Source of the DNA: Lingula anatina
Taxonomy: Eukaryota; Brachiopoda; Lingulata; Lingulida; Lingulidae
Direction: 5' to 3'
DNA length: 60,000 bases
Assembly: GCF_001039355.2 (NCBI RefSeq)
Contig: NW_019774336.1
Location: 323,930-383,929 of the forward strand
Position numbers and translations under genes: made by a program. This document shows positions 26,501-37,438 of this stretch, one piece after another. Below the pieces are notes generated by a model, which was not told the origin of the DNA, did no database searches, and saw only the letters and a program-made list of their open reading frames with translations. The first letter of the stretch is position 1. The number at the start of each line of letters is the position of its first letter.

Positions 26501-29500
26501 TAGTTTCCTTACATTGGTTTTACTCTGTCATTTTAATCCGTGATTGTAAGTTTTACCCAAATATTTGTTTAAGAAATTTTTGGTTTGCTTTTGTGACACT
26601 TCCCCCAATCTTCTTGTTGAAGGTCTTCGTTGTAGTAGTGGCCAGTCAGATAGTAGTGGTGTGTTCTCTGAGCATATGGATGGGGAACAACAAGATTTAC
26701 GTTTACTCCAAGAGGTAATGTGTTGGATGTGTTAGATAGAGTACATATTGTGTTAGGTGTGACAGTGAATTGCACCCTCTCTTACTTACAGATAGCAAAT
26801 GTACAATTAAAATTCAGAGTCATAATATTTCTAAATATATTTGCTTATAAATTTTCTTTGACTGTAAGTGTGTTCTTAATTTTAAAAATTATCTAAACAA
26901 CTTATTGAGATTTATTTGGTGATTATTCTGCATGCTTTTGCTTACTGAATATCTGCTTGAAGTCTTTTATTTAGTTGTAATTTTTTCATCACAGGCTCCA
27001 CAGTTGCCAACCAGAGGCAGGTCGACTGCATCAGAAACTGAATCTGAATTGACACCAACCCCTGCCAGTAGTTGTTTGACATTAAGTGAAGATGGCTTAG
27101 CCACTGATGGCTATCCTTCAGACATTTCAAGTAGCCCTAGTGGCAGAGTCTATAAAATTACATACTCAATAGTGACTGCAGATGAAGTTCCCCCCAACTC
27201 CCCAAAGCCCAAACTCAAGTTCAAACTGAAACAGAAGCACAAAGAACATAGGAGTCGTCACTTGGAAAATACAAATTCAGCTGTAGGTGGTGATGTTATT
27301 CAAGAGGAGACACATCAGGCAGTGAAGTCTGAAAAAGAGTCAGCACATGGTGATGAGGTTACCTCAATAGCTGACAATAAACATGATTTCGACTTTCAAG
27401 AAGAGAGTCCCATGAAGGAAACATCCTTGCAGAACAATGGTGTTGAAGAATTGGAGGCAATTCCTTTTTCGAAGCGTGATGCAGAAGAGTTGACTGTACT
27501 AACATCTTTATTGAAGGAACCATATTTGCGCAAGGTAAATATGGTTTTTAATAGATTTACGTAAAATTTTGTCTTCATGATTACTTTCCAGTCATAAATG
27601 TTCTTCTGATTAAAAGAGGTCAATTAAAGGCTCCATGTACTTGAGTGCTTGTTTCATGTAATGGCATGTAATTATCAGGTAACGATGAATTAAGTATCTC
27701 ATTTACAAACTGAAGTGTTGTGTATCTGTGGTAATAGGTCTATGGAGGGGCATCTACGCGGACTCTCTTTGATCGATGGACCAAGATCCAGTACAAGCAT
27801 CGACTTTTGGAGGAAGCAAAACTCATACAAAAGGCATTGCAGCAGTACCGTGGAGAGTTACAAATGCTAGAAAAAAGACAAGTCAATAAACCTTTCCAAG
27901 ATGGAATGGAGTAAGTTTGTAAATTGCGTGAGGTGTGTTTGCTTAGTATAGTATTTAAGCGTGATTGGATATTACAAATTCATCCATGTGCGAAATAAAT
28001 TTTGGCAGCAATATATTGAAGGCATTCAAGACACACATTGTAGTTATATATTAGTAACAATGGATCATAAGATCATCAGTTATTGGTGTCCAAATTTCTA
28101 CTATTCAATTTTACCATTGTTGGTAGATGCGTTTTTATATATATAAGCAATGAAGAAGGACTGGAAGCATAGTGCTTCACTTTTATCCTATCCTAAGTAA
28201 AGGTGGTTATCCATATACTGTTTAATAATGTTATATATTCAAGAAAGCACAATCAAATGGGTATTTTGAACCAATTTCAAATTGAGCTCTTGGTTGTTTG
28301 AACGCCATCTTTGATTTTTGTTTCCAGTCCTCCCCAATTTAGGTTATGAGTCATTGTGTAGACAGTGTATTGGATGTGAAAGTATCATCATGTAAAGGTT
28401 TTATTTGTATCATCTGTAGGGAAGATCTGCAGTGTCTGGATGAGTTAAAGAAATTGATCAAGGACGAGGTGTTCCAGTTAGAGCAGTCCTTGTCGCAGAG
28501 AATCAAGATGATAATATCTGGTGAACCTCCACAACTGCCATCTATGGGACATCTTCAGGTAGTGCAGCAGGTATGTTGTGTTTGTGAAGACAGTGTGAAT
28601 AAACCTGTACTACAGCCTCTGTGGCTGTGGCATTTGCTTTAGCTGGACAAGGAAGTTGACTGTAGTGTTGATATATAAAATGTATGTTAAAAGCATTTTG
28701 CATGTTGGTTTTTAATTAGTTTAACTTTGCGCTTGTCTGACAACAAAATTGACTTAATTTGTGACAAAAACGTCATTTTTTGCTTAGTAGCTCTACTAAA
28801 CATTTGCTGCAGGCCCACAGCCAGTAATTTCAAAGGGGGGTTCTTTTTCTGAAAAAGTGGGCCTTTTACCATGATACCTTCATGATCCTAGATCAAATTT
28901 AATCCAGAGTGGGCCTTTTTCTGCAAGGGCAATCGTTCGACACCCTCCCTTATCCCCAATCCCTATGACTACTAAGCTGTGCTGGATACTAAAGTAGACT
29001 GAAATGCTTACATAAGTGTGCTTGCTAGCTGTATTTGTTACAAGTTGGCTATGTTTGTTGTCATCCAGATGATAGGCCTGTTAAAGGAACAACACTACCA
29101 TCGCAGCGTAGATGCCCAGTCTTATCCACAGCCCATGGTCAGTCCTATGGTCAGTCAAGTCACCATGACAACTGCCCCCTGGATACCACCGCCTGGAGAA
29201 GACTACATACAGGAAATGCTGAAATCTTCTCTGGCAGAGGTAGATGACTTTGTGGAGTCTTGGATTAACAGCATTTTTAGTAATAGACCTTGAACTTAAA
29301 TTACAAGCATGGTTGTGAGATTTTAATAATAATTTTTTTCTGGAATGTGCTAATTGCTTCAGGTAGTTTGATAAAATAATGGATTTTTAAAAAAATCTAA
29401 GCACTAAATGTGCACGTAATTCAGTATCATTCCTTCTTCAGCATAGCTTATTATGATACACATAGCCTATTTTTGGTGCATTTTTTATTTTCTAGATGAA

Positions 29501-29925
29501 GGTGGATTTGTTCCAAGAACTAACTACACATTTTTCGAGCGTAGTTGATTCTCTTAAAAAAGAGCTGCAGGTAAATTGAGTCATAGAATATCAGTGTGTG
29601 TATTCTTTGTACTGACCTATTTGCATATTCAGTGGAGTGGAGAAATGCTGTGCATGAAATATACTGACAAATTCTCAACTAATTTTTGGTTCAAGTAACC
29701 ACTTGAAAATAGATAACTCTTTGATTTTGTCAAGTGCCTCATTAAGAAATGTTGAAGTTGAAGTAAATGGGTAACCAATATTACGTAGACTATTATGTTT
29801 GAGAATTGAATAAATCTTTAGATATTGAAATATTCTCATTCCAGGAAAGTGATGAAGAAATTGTTACCTTGAAAAAAAAGCTAGAGACGCTGATGGAAGC
29901 TGAAACTTATGAGACAGAAGTCTGA
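7421..29925 (+). CDS. ITPRID2-like: ITPRID/KRAP/TESPA1-family IP3-receptor-interacting protein
   Basis: Family members bind IP3 receptors and tether them to actin near the plasma membrane. Exons: 7421-7502, 8987-10384, 17718-17775, 18588-18734, 19428-19562, 20280-20686, 24884-25926, 26401-26440, 26623-26714, 26995-27534, 27738-27910, 28420-28570, 29069-29239, 29496-29570, 29845-29925. All have GT-AG borders and compatible phases, giving 1530 residues. The start has an in-frame TAG 12 bp upstream and a good context (A at -3, G at +4). Residues 28-493 are acidic and disordered. The family core spans about 493-690: EDDLSLGAEA (540-549), LGFG (626-629) and LPLRFLLHPSQAHGI (640-654), which I match from memory to TESPA1. 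Vertebrate TESPA1 has RFF where this has RFL. The C-terminus (1315-1530) contains coiled-coil segments as in ITPRID1/2, which TESPA1 lacks. An alternative donor at 20494 is also phase 1 and would remove 64 codons. Confidence 0.9.
14463..14500. repeat. (AAT)n microsatellite
   Basis: About twelve AAT trinucleotide units lie within intron 2 of the ITPRID-like gene. Confidence 0.9.
15067..15074 (+). promoter_or_regulatory. Candidate internal TATA box
   Basis: A canonical TATAAAAG lies about 100 bp upstream of an ATG (15166) whose frame runs to a splice donor at 15226/15227. That donor phase matches the next ITPRID exon. The position suits a start of transcription near 15097. A lone TATAAAAG is common by chance in AT-rich DNA, so the support comes from the combination. 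Confidence 0.35.
15166..15226 (+). CDS. Candidate alternative first coding exon of ITPRID-like gene
   Basis: From ATG 15166 the frame encodes MCVIYQYRGERIVKCSTGGK plus one base, then an AAAG|GTATGG donor. Ending in phase 1, it joins exon 3 (17718) in frame. The product would lack the acidic N-terminal 493 residues but keep the IP3-receptor-binding core. The exon has no family homology that I recognise, and it could be chance. Confidence 0.3.
17824..18160. mobile_element. MITE family C, copy 2
   Basis: It has perfect terminal inverted repeats of 19 bp, AGGGATAATAACTCTTCGT at the left and its complement at the right, with TTAA on both sides. The interior matches 6011-6400 at moderate divergence. 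It sits in the short intron after exon 3 of the ITPRID-like gene and contains no ORF. Confidence 0.85.
20280..20754 (+). CDS. Alternative terminal exon of ITPRID-like gene (short isoform)
   Basis: Exon 6 has two internal phase-1 donors (after 20494 and 20686). If neither is used, the frame continues to a TGA at 20752-20754. The 64 codons between the donors look coding (RQRSQSLPMSATEF, then a basic stretch). The last 22 codons past 20686 are acidic (ILEEEEVHALLGAKLSEE). A poly(A) signal lies 1.7 kb downstream at 22426. The predicted short protein keeps the full IP3-receptor-binding core and loses the C-terminal coiled coils, an architecture like vertebrate TESPA1. The isoform is inferred, not observed. 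Confidence 0.45.
22426..22431 (+). terminator. Poly(A) signal AATAAA inside intron 6
   Basis: A canonical AATAAA is followed by T-rich sequence. It is a candidate cleavage signal for the short ITPRID-like transcript. Confidence 0.4.
24063..24180. repeat. Dispersed repeat D, copy 1
   Basis: A block containing TCTTTTTCTGAAAAAGTGG and CCTTTTACCATGA also occurs at 28808-28925 in the same orientation. Both copies are intronic in the ITPRID-like gene. No inverted termini were recognised. Confidence 0.7.
25972..26185. mobile_element. MITE family A, short copy in ITPRID-like intron 7
   Basis: This 214-bp copy has inverted ends (GACCCCATTCCCAGAGATT at the left; CTATGGGAATGCACCC at the right) and TAA on both flanks. 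It lies 45 bp downstream of the exon 7 donor at 25926. Its interior matches the copies at 1116 and 6469. Confidence 0.8.
28808..28925. repeat. Dispersed repeat D, copy 2
   Basis: This is the partner of 24063-24180 and shares TTCTTTTTCTGAAAAAGTGG with CCTTTTACCATGAT further on. It is intronic, between exons 12 and 13 of the ITPRID-like gene. Confidence 0.7.
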
Positions 29926-30793
29926 TGAACAGCCGTTTAGGAATCATTTCTTGCATATTTGTACTAATTTGAAAAAAAAACACTTAATCATTATATTGTT
30001 CTTGAAGAATGTACCTTGTCCAGTTTTAAACTGAAAAGCTTTAAGAAGGGGTTGTGTTAGATTCATCAGCAGTGCTGTAAAATGATATTTTAGCTATTAG
30101 ATTTCTCATGAACAAGTTAAAAAAAAATAATGATAATAATAAGCACACAGGTCCTTAACAATATGCTAACAAAACATTGGATTATGCTACTACTTTTGAC
30201 CAGAGGTAATTGCTTTATTGACTACAGAAACTTTCTTAAATATATGGGAATGGTCTTTGTAACAGACAAATATAAAAATCAATTATGTCAGCAGGTAGAT
30301 TTGTTAATGCTACAATTGTTTCAGATCTGACATTCCAGTCCTTTCTAAAAAAAATAATAATTGATGAAAACACAAATGAGATTCACATATATTTTATTGA
30401 TATTTTTATATTGCTTTACACAGAAAATAGTTTCCAGAAAGTAGGATCTAGTAATGCCATTAGTCATTGTAGTATGGGATAATATAGTTCTCTGTACTCT
30501 GTGATTACGTATCTCCCTTTGCACTGTGATAAGCTAACCCTTGTGCCATTCTAATTTTAATCCTGTGATCACTTCGAAAAACGTAGTTTATAGATTTAAA
30601 AATTGTGATGTTAGTAAAACTAAATTATCACATACACTGTGGTTGACTAGTGACAAAAAATATTTTTGATGTTATGTACTTCTGATACTGGCAAAAGAAA
30701 TAGCTTAGTTGCATGCTTAACTTTTATCAAATGCCAATAGTTAAACAGGGAATACTGCAAAATTCTTTGCTCCTTGTTTATCAATATTTGTAA

Positions 30794-30799
30794 AATAAA
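30794..30799 (+). terminator. Poly(A) signal for full-length ITPRID-like mRNA
   Basis: AATAAA lies about 870 bp after the stop at 29925. A second AATAAA at 31308-31313 is followed by T-rich sequence and could be used instead. Confidence 0.5.
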
Positions 30800-31307
30800 A
30801 CTGTGAAGTGCAATTGAATACCTAGTCCTAGTCAAGGATGTAATGTTGTTGAGTCAGGATGTTAGCATTTTACTTCTCTTTTAAGGCCCTTGTCACATTG
30901 TGCAGTAAACTTTACTGTTTCACACCATTTTGAGAGACATGGTGACAACTTGATACCCTGGCTATTACAGTATTACATACTAAAGTCATCTAAACAAAGC
31001 CCCTGTGCTTGTCAAGGCCAGTTATCCAGACTCATTTTGATTGGTCTAAACAAATACAAGTGCATGAATATGTGATGGGGAGTAATAAAAAAGCCCATAG
31101 TGGAATTGCATGTTGGGTCCAGTCAAAATGGTGTGAAACAGAAAAGCACACCGTCTGGGATTACAAGGATGTAAAGTCTTGGGGGGGGGGGGGGGGGTGG
31201 TTCTGACAGGACTACGTCTTTTGAGACTTATAAAGTATATGCCATATATTATGCTCATACTATGCAACAGTTTCTGATGCTGAGATCACTTATCTGTGAA
31301 TTTGATG

Positions 31308-31313
31308 AATAAA
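31308..31313 (+). terminator. Second poly(A) signal for ITPRID-like mRNA
   Basis: AATAAA followed within 30 bases by a TTGTTTCTGTTTTGG stretch makes a good cleavage context. The convergent RJL gene ends about 800 bp further on. Confidence 0.5.
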
Positions 31314-32113
31314 TGTATGCACTTAATATTGTTTCTGTTTTGGCAGAAGTTTGAAAGTTGCTTTGACATGAAATGTAAATATACATAACATGATTGCCTG
31401 GGAAGACTGTTTGTAACTTACTATAAATTCAAAAGCACATTCAAGTGTTGTAATAATGTGAAAACTACTTTAACATGTCACAAAAAGGACAACTGGAAAA
31501 TTACTATGTGTGACAGATGATATTAATATATTTAAATCCTGGAAAGACATTTCAAAGTATGTAAGTACTAGTAATTGTATTTACATATCACAGACTGCTA
31601 GAAAAATGCAATTAACCCCCCTATACCATGTTAGAGGAGAAATTAAGATAAAAAATGTTTAAAAGTTTCATACTAGTCTCTACAAGCTTACAAATAAATG
31701 TAATATGAAAATAAATGTATCAAAACATGGACACATTTGTAAAATAGTGTGCCAATACTAGTTACGTGGTGTGCCAATACTAGTTGGTGAGCTTTATATA
31801 CTGATGAAAACTACTTGACAAAAATATCACAGATCACTTCTGAATAATAGTCTGAAATTCCTTTTTCATATAATTGAAATCTGATCCTGTTCTCTGTTTC
31901 TAGACCCTGTCTCTGTAAATGTAAACAGTTATGATGTCCACTTCCTTATTAAATTGCATGTGTAGGACATAACCTTCATAACATTTGGGCAGCAAGTAGA
32001 TGCCATAATGCATATCTTCAATATAGATAGATACTTCATTGTTTACCACAATATTTACACACATGTACTGCACAACAACCCTTATTTACAGACTGACTTG
32101 CTCCGTTTACCAG

Positions 32114-33993
32114 TTAGTCTTTTGGCAACAGCTTTCTTTTCTTCATAACAGTCACTAACAAATCATGAAACATCTTCTCAACTCCTTCACCTGTGGAAGC
32201 TGATGTCTCGTAATAACTGTAAAAGGTAATATATAGTTATTATTCTGAAAGATAAGAATAAGGCCATAATTTTTTGAGCAAAGAGATGCCACTGCACATC
32301 AAAGCATTTTTGAAAGCTAATAAAATCACGAAACTTAAAGAAAATGCACAGGAAATATGTAATGCAAAATATTAGTTTAGAGATTAATAATTCTTTACAA
32401 AAACATACATTCATAACAGACTTTCAAGCTATGGATGCCCTTAAAAAATAAATGACACTGAAAATTTTCATAACCAAATTAAATCAGACATTTATCATTC
32501 AATTTATCATTTATTTACTTACTTGAATTTGTGTGCATTTGCCCATTTCTTTCCATCTGCCATTGAAACAACTCTTTTCGGTTTCAAATCAGTCTAAAAT
32601 TTAATGTATTTTACAAAATGAGCAAATATTCACATTTTAAAACTTAACTCCAATAACAATGCTTACATCCAATCATTATAAAAATTGGATCCTGACATGA
32701 ATAGACAAATATTTTACCAATGAATGAAAAGGATTAATCTTTCATAATAATATCTCATAAAAATCATCTCTTATTCAAAATGAATATCATCAATAATTTA
32801 GAGAGAAAATGCACCAATTTTATGAATTTATAAGGTGATCACCTTGTTTCCCACTAACGTTACTTCTGCTGTCTGTGGACCATATTTGTTCCATTCTTTG
32901 AGCCAGCCATCTAATGCCTCATAGGATGCCTCATTGGTGACATCATAGGCTAAAAACACTGCATCAGTGTCCCCATACAGTTCATTCCTCACGTCTGTGT
33001 ATTCCTGGTTACCTGACAGATCCCACAGGTGGACACGTACTGGAGGGAGATAAATACAGCATTAAGAAGTGATTTCATTTCTAACAGAAAATATATAAAA
33101 AATACTTGGATATATGCAGGTATCTTATAGTGAAATACACAGATCTCAATGAAAAGCTATTTAAAATAAATATATATATAATGTATAATAGCATGTGTAA
33201 TATGCCAAATTGTTCCAAGGGAGTCCATGGATTTTTTATCTTTGAAAACTGGTTGAGCTGACATTAAAAATTAACCCATTTTACACAAAAAATTTAATTC
33301 AAAGTGTAACAATATACTTACAATCTACACCTTGTATTGACTGGATTTTGAATCCATAATCCACTCCTACAGTTGGCTGATAACCTGAGTTAAACTAAAA
33401 TTAAGCAAAAACAGTTAAATTTCTGAAAAAAAATGTTTTCCCAAAGACAAAGTCGTAATTACTGGCAGTGTGAGCCAGTTACTATAAGTTACTATAAGTA
33501 ACTGGCTCGCGCTGCCAATAATTATGCGGCGGGATATTCAGGGCACAGACCGTGATCATAAGATACCGCGAATAGAAAATAGATTTTTAGAAAATAGACA
33601 TTCCATGTGAACTAAGCCTAAGACATGTTTGAATATGGCATTTTAATGAAAGGGTACATGAGATAGACATTGCCCAGATTTTGCTAGGATGGAATATTAC
33701 ATGGCCACCTATAAACACACTAGATCAAAATGTGTTGTGTTCAGACCAACCTTGCTCTCACAGAAATTCTTAATAATACATGTCTTCCCAATCCCAGCAT
33801 TACCTATTCCTACAATCTGAAAGACAAAATAAAATAAAAAATGAAAGTGATTTGACTGTTCAAAAGGGTTGTTAATTGTATGGCAGAAGACAAAATAAAG
33901 AGTAAAGAGAGGCACGTGAGAGTAAACATGAAACAAATAATACTTTCCTAATATTTTTAACCTATTTATTCATTTATCTATTTTTTTTTTTTT

Positions 33994-34024
<31 letters not shown>

Positions 34025-34328
34025 GGAGGGGGATATAAACTTCCACCACAGCTGCAGTGAGGGTTTTGGAAAAACATGCAATACGAATGACGCACAGATT
34101 ATTATACCGTATTAGACTACTAGTACACGTTTTATAAATTGTAGTCAAGAAATGGAGAAATTAAAAAAATGTCAATTTTGTTGAACAAAAGGATGTTAGA
34201 CTATTGAACTGGGAAGTTTACCAGGGACGAAAAGGGTTGTTCTACACAATCAAACTTACCTTGACCCATATTAGGGTTTTGGCAACATCTGGAACCTTTT
34301 TAGTTAAATGACCGGGCTTTCTATCCAT
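32114..34328 (-). CDS. RJL: RJL-family Rab-like small GTPase (no J domain)
   Basis: Six exons (descending: 34328-34260, 33816-33751, 33394-33322, 33039-32843, 32593-32523, 32216-32114) have GT-AG borders and compatible phases and give 192 residues. Visible GTPase motifs are G1 GNAGIGKT (28-35), G3 DLSG (76-79), G4 NKTD (133-136) and G5 ETSAS (161-165). From memory it resembles the GTPase part of DNAJC27/RBJ (KTCIIKNFCESKF, VGVDYG, DVRNELYGDT, STGEG). The residue after DLSG is Asn, where Ras and Rab proteins have the catalytic Gln; absence of that Gln is a known RJL trait and predicts weak GTP hydrolysis. The protein ends KKRKLLPKD with no prenylation cysteine. Human DNAJC27 continues into a J domain; none is encoded here, and the stop lies 34 codons into exon 6. 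The gene runs head-to-head with DNAJC22. Confidence 0.88.
33454..33618. mobile_element. Fold-back MITE family B, 5'-truncated copy
   Basis: The sequence matches the centre and right arm of the palindrome at 2939-3195, ending CTAAGCC then TAA, but about 85 bp of the left arm are missing. It lies in the RJL intron between exons 2 and 3. The central 50-bp hairpin remains. Confidence 0.8.
33981..34032. repeat. Poly-T then poly-G tract
   Basis: A run of 23 T is joined directly to 23 G, then A and five more G. It lies in RJL intron 1. Such a junction is prone to sequencing error, and the G run could form a quadruplex on the plus strand. Confidence 0.85.
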
Positions 34329-34732
34329 TTCATGTTTCTGCCAACCACCTGTTTTCAAACTCACAAACAAACAGATGCATTGTGGGAAGGGGATTCCCCA
34401 ATCCCACTTTCCAAAACATGTAGTACAATTTCGCGTATATTTATATAAAAGATACTCGTTTTATCTTTTCTTTTTATATATAAAAATGATTTGAAAATAT
34501 CCAACATGCATGCAACATTTCATCAAGTTGCATGCTATTTTTGTCAACAATTTTTACAAGGACACGTAATCTTTCCTTGGTACGCATGCGCACTTTGGAT
34601 AGGAATTCCCTACATCCGCATCTAAACACGCGAAGCTATCGACCAGCTTGGGTGTTGTGTTGGTAAATGTCCATATTTTCGGTGTTGTCAACCGCCCTTT
34701 TTTCGTAGTTAATTTATACAAAGCAAGAGACG
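34329..34732. promoter_or_regulatory. Probable bidirectional promoter of RJL and DNAJC22
   Basis: The two start codons face away from each other across 404 bp. The interval contains ACGCATGCGCAC at 34582-34593, close to the NRF1 binding consensus. It also holds a GCATTGTGGGA block near 34377-34387 resembling part of the ZNF143 site; that match is weaker. No TATA box is well placed for either gene. Shared NRF1-type promoters are typical of divergently paired housekeeping genes. Confidence 0.6.
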
Positions 34733-37438
34733 ATGGCGAAGAGTCTCCTTGTTGCGTACGTGTTATGGTTCATTGGGGGTTGGCAGGGTTTACACCACAT
34801 TTACCTGCGAAGAGACCGACACGCTTTCGTTTGGATCTGCACTCTTGGTGGCATATTTGGTCTTGGCTGGCTTAGAGACATGTGTCGATTGCCAGATTAT
34901 GTCTCCGAAGCTAATGAAGATCGGGAGTATTGTGAAGAACTGAAGGAGAAAATGAGGAGACGGTCAACACCTAAGTTTAATAATGTCAGATTCGCTGGAG
35001 AACTCTGCATGGGACTGTTGTTGGGTTATCTGACATATTCTGCTGTCCCAGAGGAATTCACAGAAAAAATGGATATTTTCAGTGCGTCTCGCATGTTTGT
35101 GCTGGGCTTAAGCGCAGTAGGTGTTGCTGTTGGTAAGTGAAACATTTTGCTGTGGGGTGAATTATAAACTAGATTATGGTATATTTTCAGCTCAATTTAT
35201 TTCCAGTGGAAATAATGGACGTTCACTCTCTAATTTAAATTTCTTGAAATGAAAACTAATTTACTAATAATTGCAAATGCCATAAAATCTTTCACATTCA
35301 GTTGACCACGTGGTGTCCACTATGTGCAGGTAGTGCATATCTCACATAGATGACATGTACATGATTTGCAGATAAATCCCACACCTGCCTAATTCCCATA
35401 GGGCAATATCTAATCAATACAATGAGTATACAGAGTATATTGGGTACAAGGGCATCATTTTGATCAACCATATAAAATGTTGCGCAGTCCTGGAGAGATG
35501 ACAAAATGCAATCCTCTTTTATCTTATTAACTCTATGATTTGTGCTGTTAGATATTCTGTTATGAAATTCTCCTATTCCTTCCATTGTTTGAAAAAAGCT
35601 CATAAAGTTCCTGAATTAATTATTTTCTGAACAGGCCATACCTGATCCTACTCCCCAGAGAGAAAAACTTACCTTTCTTGATTATGATTGCCTCACACTA
35701 GCTTTATAATAGGACTGTGTCGTGATGTTTAACTGGGATTTGCTATGCACTTCTCACTGTATATACTGGGTACTAAGATTTATAAATAATTTATTAGGGA
35801 TTTTATGTTTTCATTCATTTTTAAAAGTTGAAAAGGATGTTTTCCATTGTTTCCATTGAAGATCATTTATGAAGATTTCCTGAAAAGCTAGTGGTTACAG
35901 ATATTTGTAAAGGCCACATAAAAAGTCCTTGTAAGGCATTTGCATTTGTTATCTAAACATGTTTTAATTTTGTGTTTGGATATGTGGGGATGGCTTTAAG
36001 GTATAAAACAATCCTGATTTTATGGCTATTGTTAGTGCTTCCTCAAATTGGAAAGGAAGAGGTTTTATCATATGAATTGTTGTACAACATTTAAATGATT
36101 GATTCACTGAAAACCAGTGGCCTAGTTTGCATAAATATAATGGAATGCCTGAGGCCAGTGGGAGTGTATGTCGCTAGATCAGTTATATTCACTGTGTGAT
36201 GTGAATGTATAATTTGTAGTTTGTGGATGCATATTTAAAAGGTATCAGGAATCATTGTTAACGACTGTCCCTGCACTGTCCCTGGATTAGATTTTTTGTA
36301 CAATTTTTAATAAATTATTTTCATTGTCATGTTTACCTGACATTACAGTGAAAATATAAACAACAGATGCTACTGTTTATTTTTAAAAATCAACCTTAAA
36401 AACCTTTTTTTAAAAATGATTATTATTTATTATAATTAATTTCTTTGGGGGGAGGGGGATGCATGATATCAAGAAAAAAACTGTAAATTTTTTATTTTAC
36501 TTATTTTGAATGGATTAAGAGTATTTTGATATGAAATTAATCATCTTTTTTTTTACCTCTTTTCAGGTGTGTGGATAGTAGCTAACATAGGTCATGAGGA
36601 GGGGTCATTCTCCTGGGCAATGCTTGGTTCTGGAATCCTCTATCCCTGGTATCTCACTAACACTGGGGCACTAGCATATTCTGCCATTACTTCAGCCATT
36701 GCTGTTAACTGGAAGGGGAAATCTTGGAAACCAAAGAAAAAGAAACGTGGGCTATGCATACGATTATTTTTGCTCTCATTATGCTGTGCTATTTATGTAT
36801 CTCTTTGGATATCAGCGTTTTATTTCAATGCATACATAACAACCAAAGATGGAGAGAGTGTTAAAATCAGAGTAGCTATTCATAACTTTTTCAAGTCTCC
36901 TGCTTGGGCAGAGACTAAGTCAACATTCAAACAGCTGTATGAATTTTACAAACTGCATGGATTTGGAAGATTATGGGAACAACTAGTGGATGCCTTAGAT
37001 CCTGAGGGAGAGAACAATGCCCAAAAGGTAACTCAGGAGTTTAATTGTCAGTTTTTGAAACGAGGGTCGAATTGAAATGAAGGAAAATCTTAATTAACAA
37101 GATGACATATATCTCAGAAGTTGATATGTTATAGTTTAAAAGTATGTTATCTTATATTTTTGATGCTGTTGACGACATTGCATTATTCATGAAGTCATTT
37201 CTTCATTGTATTGTTTTTCCAGGTACTTGGTATTAACAGTAGCACTTCCCAGAAGGAGATTAATGCCAAATGTAAGAAACTTTCCAGACAGTGGCATCCT
37301 GACAGGTTCAAGCTTCCCAAAGAGAAAAAAGAAGCAGAAGAAAAGTTTATTGAGATACAGAAGGCCTGTGACCTTGTGTCTGAACTGAGAAATAGAAGAG
37401 CGAACAGGAATAAGAGAAGGGACAGAGATGAATTTTAA
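34733..37438 (+). CDS. DNAJC22: DNAJC22 (wurst homologue), multi-pass membrane J protein
   Basis: DNAJC22 is a membrane-anchored Hsp70 co-chaperone; its fly orthologue Wurst acts in clathrin-mediated endocytosis during airway clearance. Exons 34733-35132, 36567-37027 and 37223-37438 join in frame to 358 residues (human about 341). The N-terminus has the family signature MAKSLLVAYVLWFIGGWQGL and HHIYLRRDRHAF, a TM2-like double hydrophobic segment (about residues 4-50). Further hydrophobic segments follow, around 85-135 and 150-240. The C-terminal J domain fills exon 3 from residue 288 (VLGINSSTSQKEI) with the Hsp70-activating HPD at 312-314 (SRQWHPDRF). The start has A at -3 and G at +4. I am confident of the orthology. 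It lies divergent from the RJL GTPase and convergent with the NCKAP5 homologue. Confidence 0.95.

Noticed and set aside
28346-28419. Upstream extension of ITPRID-like exon 12 in the open frame
   Set aside because: A good acceptor (CATCTGTAG) at 28411-28419 and the required phase 2 place the exon start at 28420.
31330-32113. Search for a missing J domain downstream of the RJL GTPase
   Set aside because: No HPD-containing exon was found on the minus strand after the stop, so the gene is treated as a true J-less RJL, not a broken DNAJC27.
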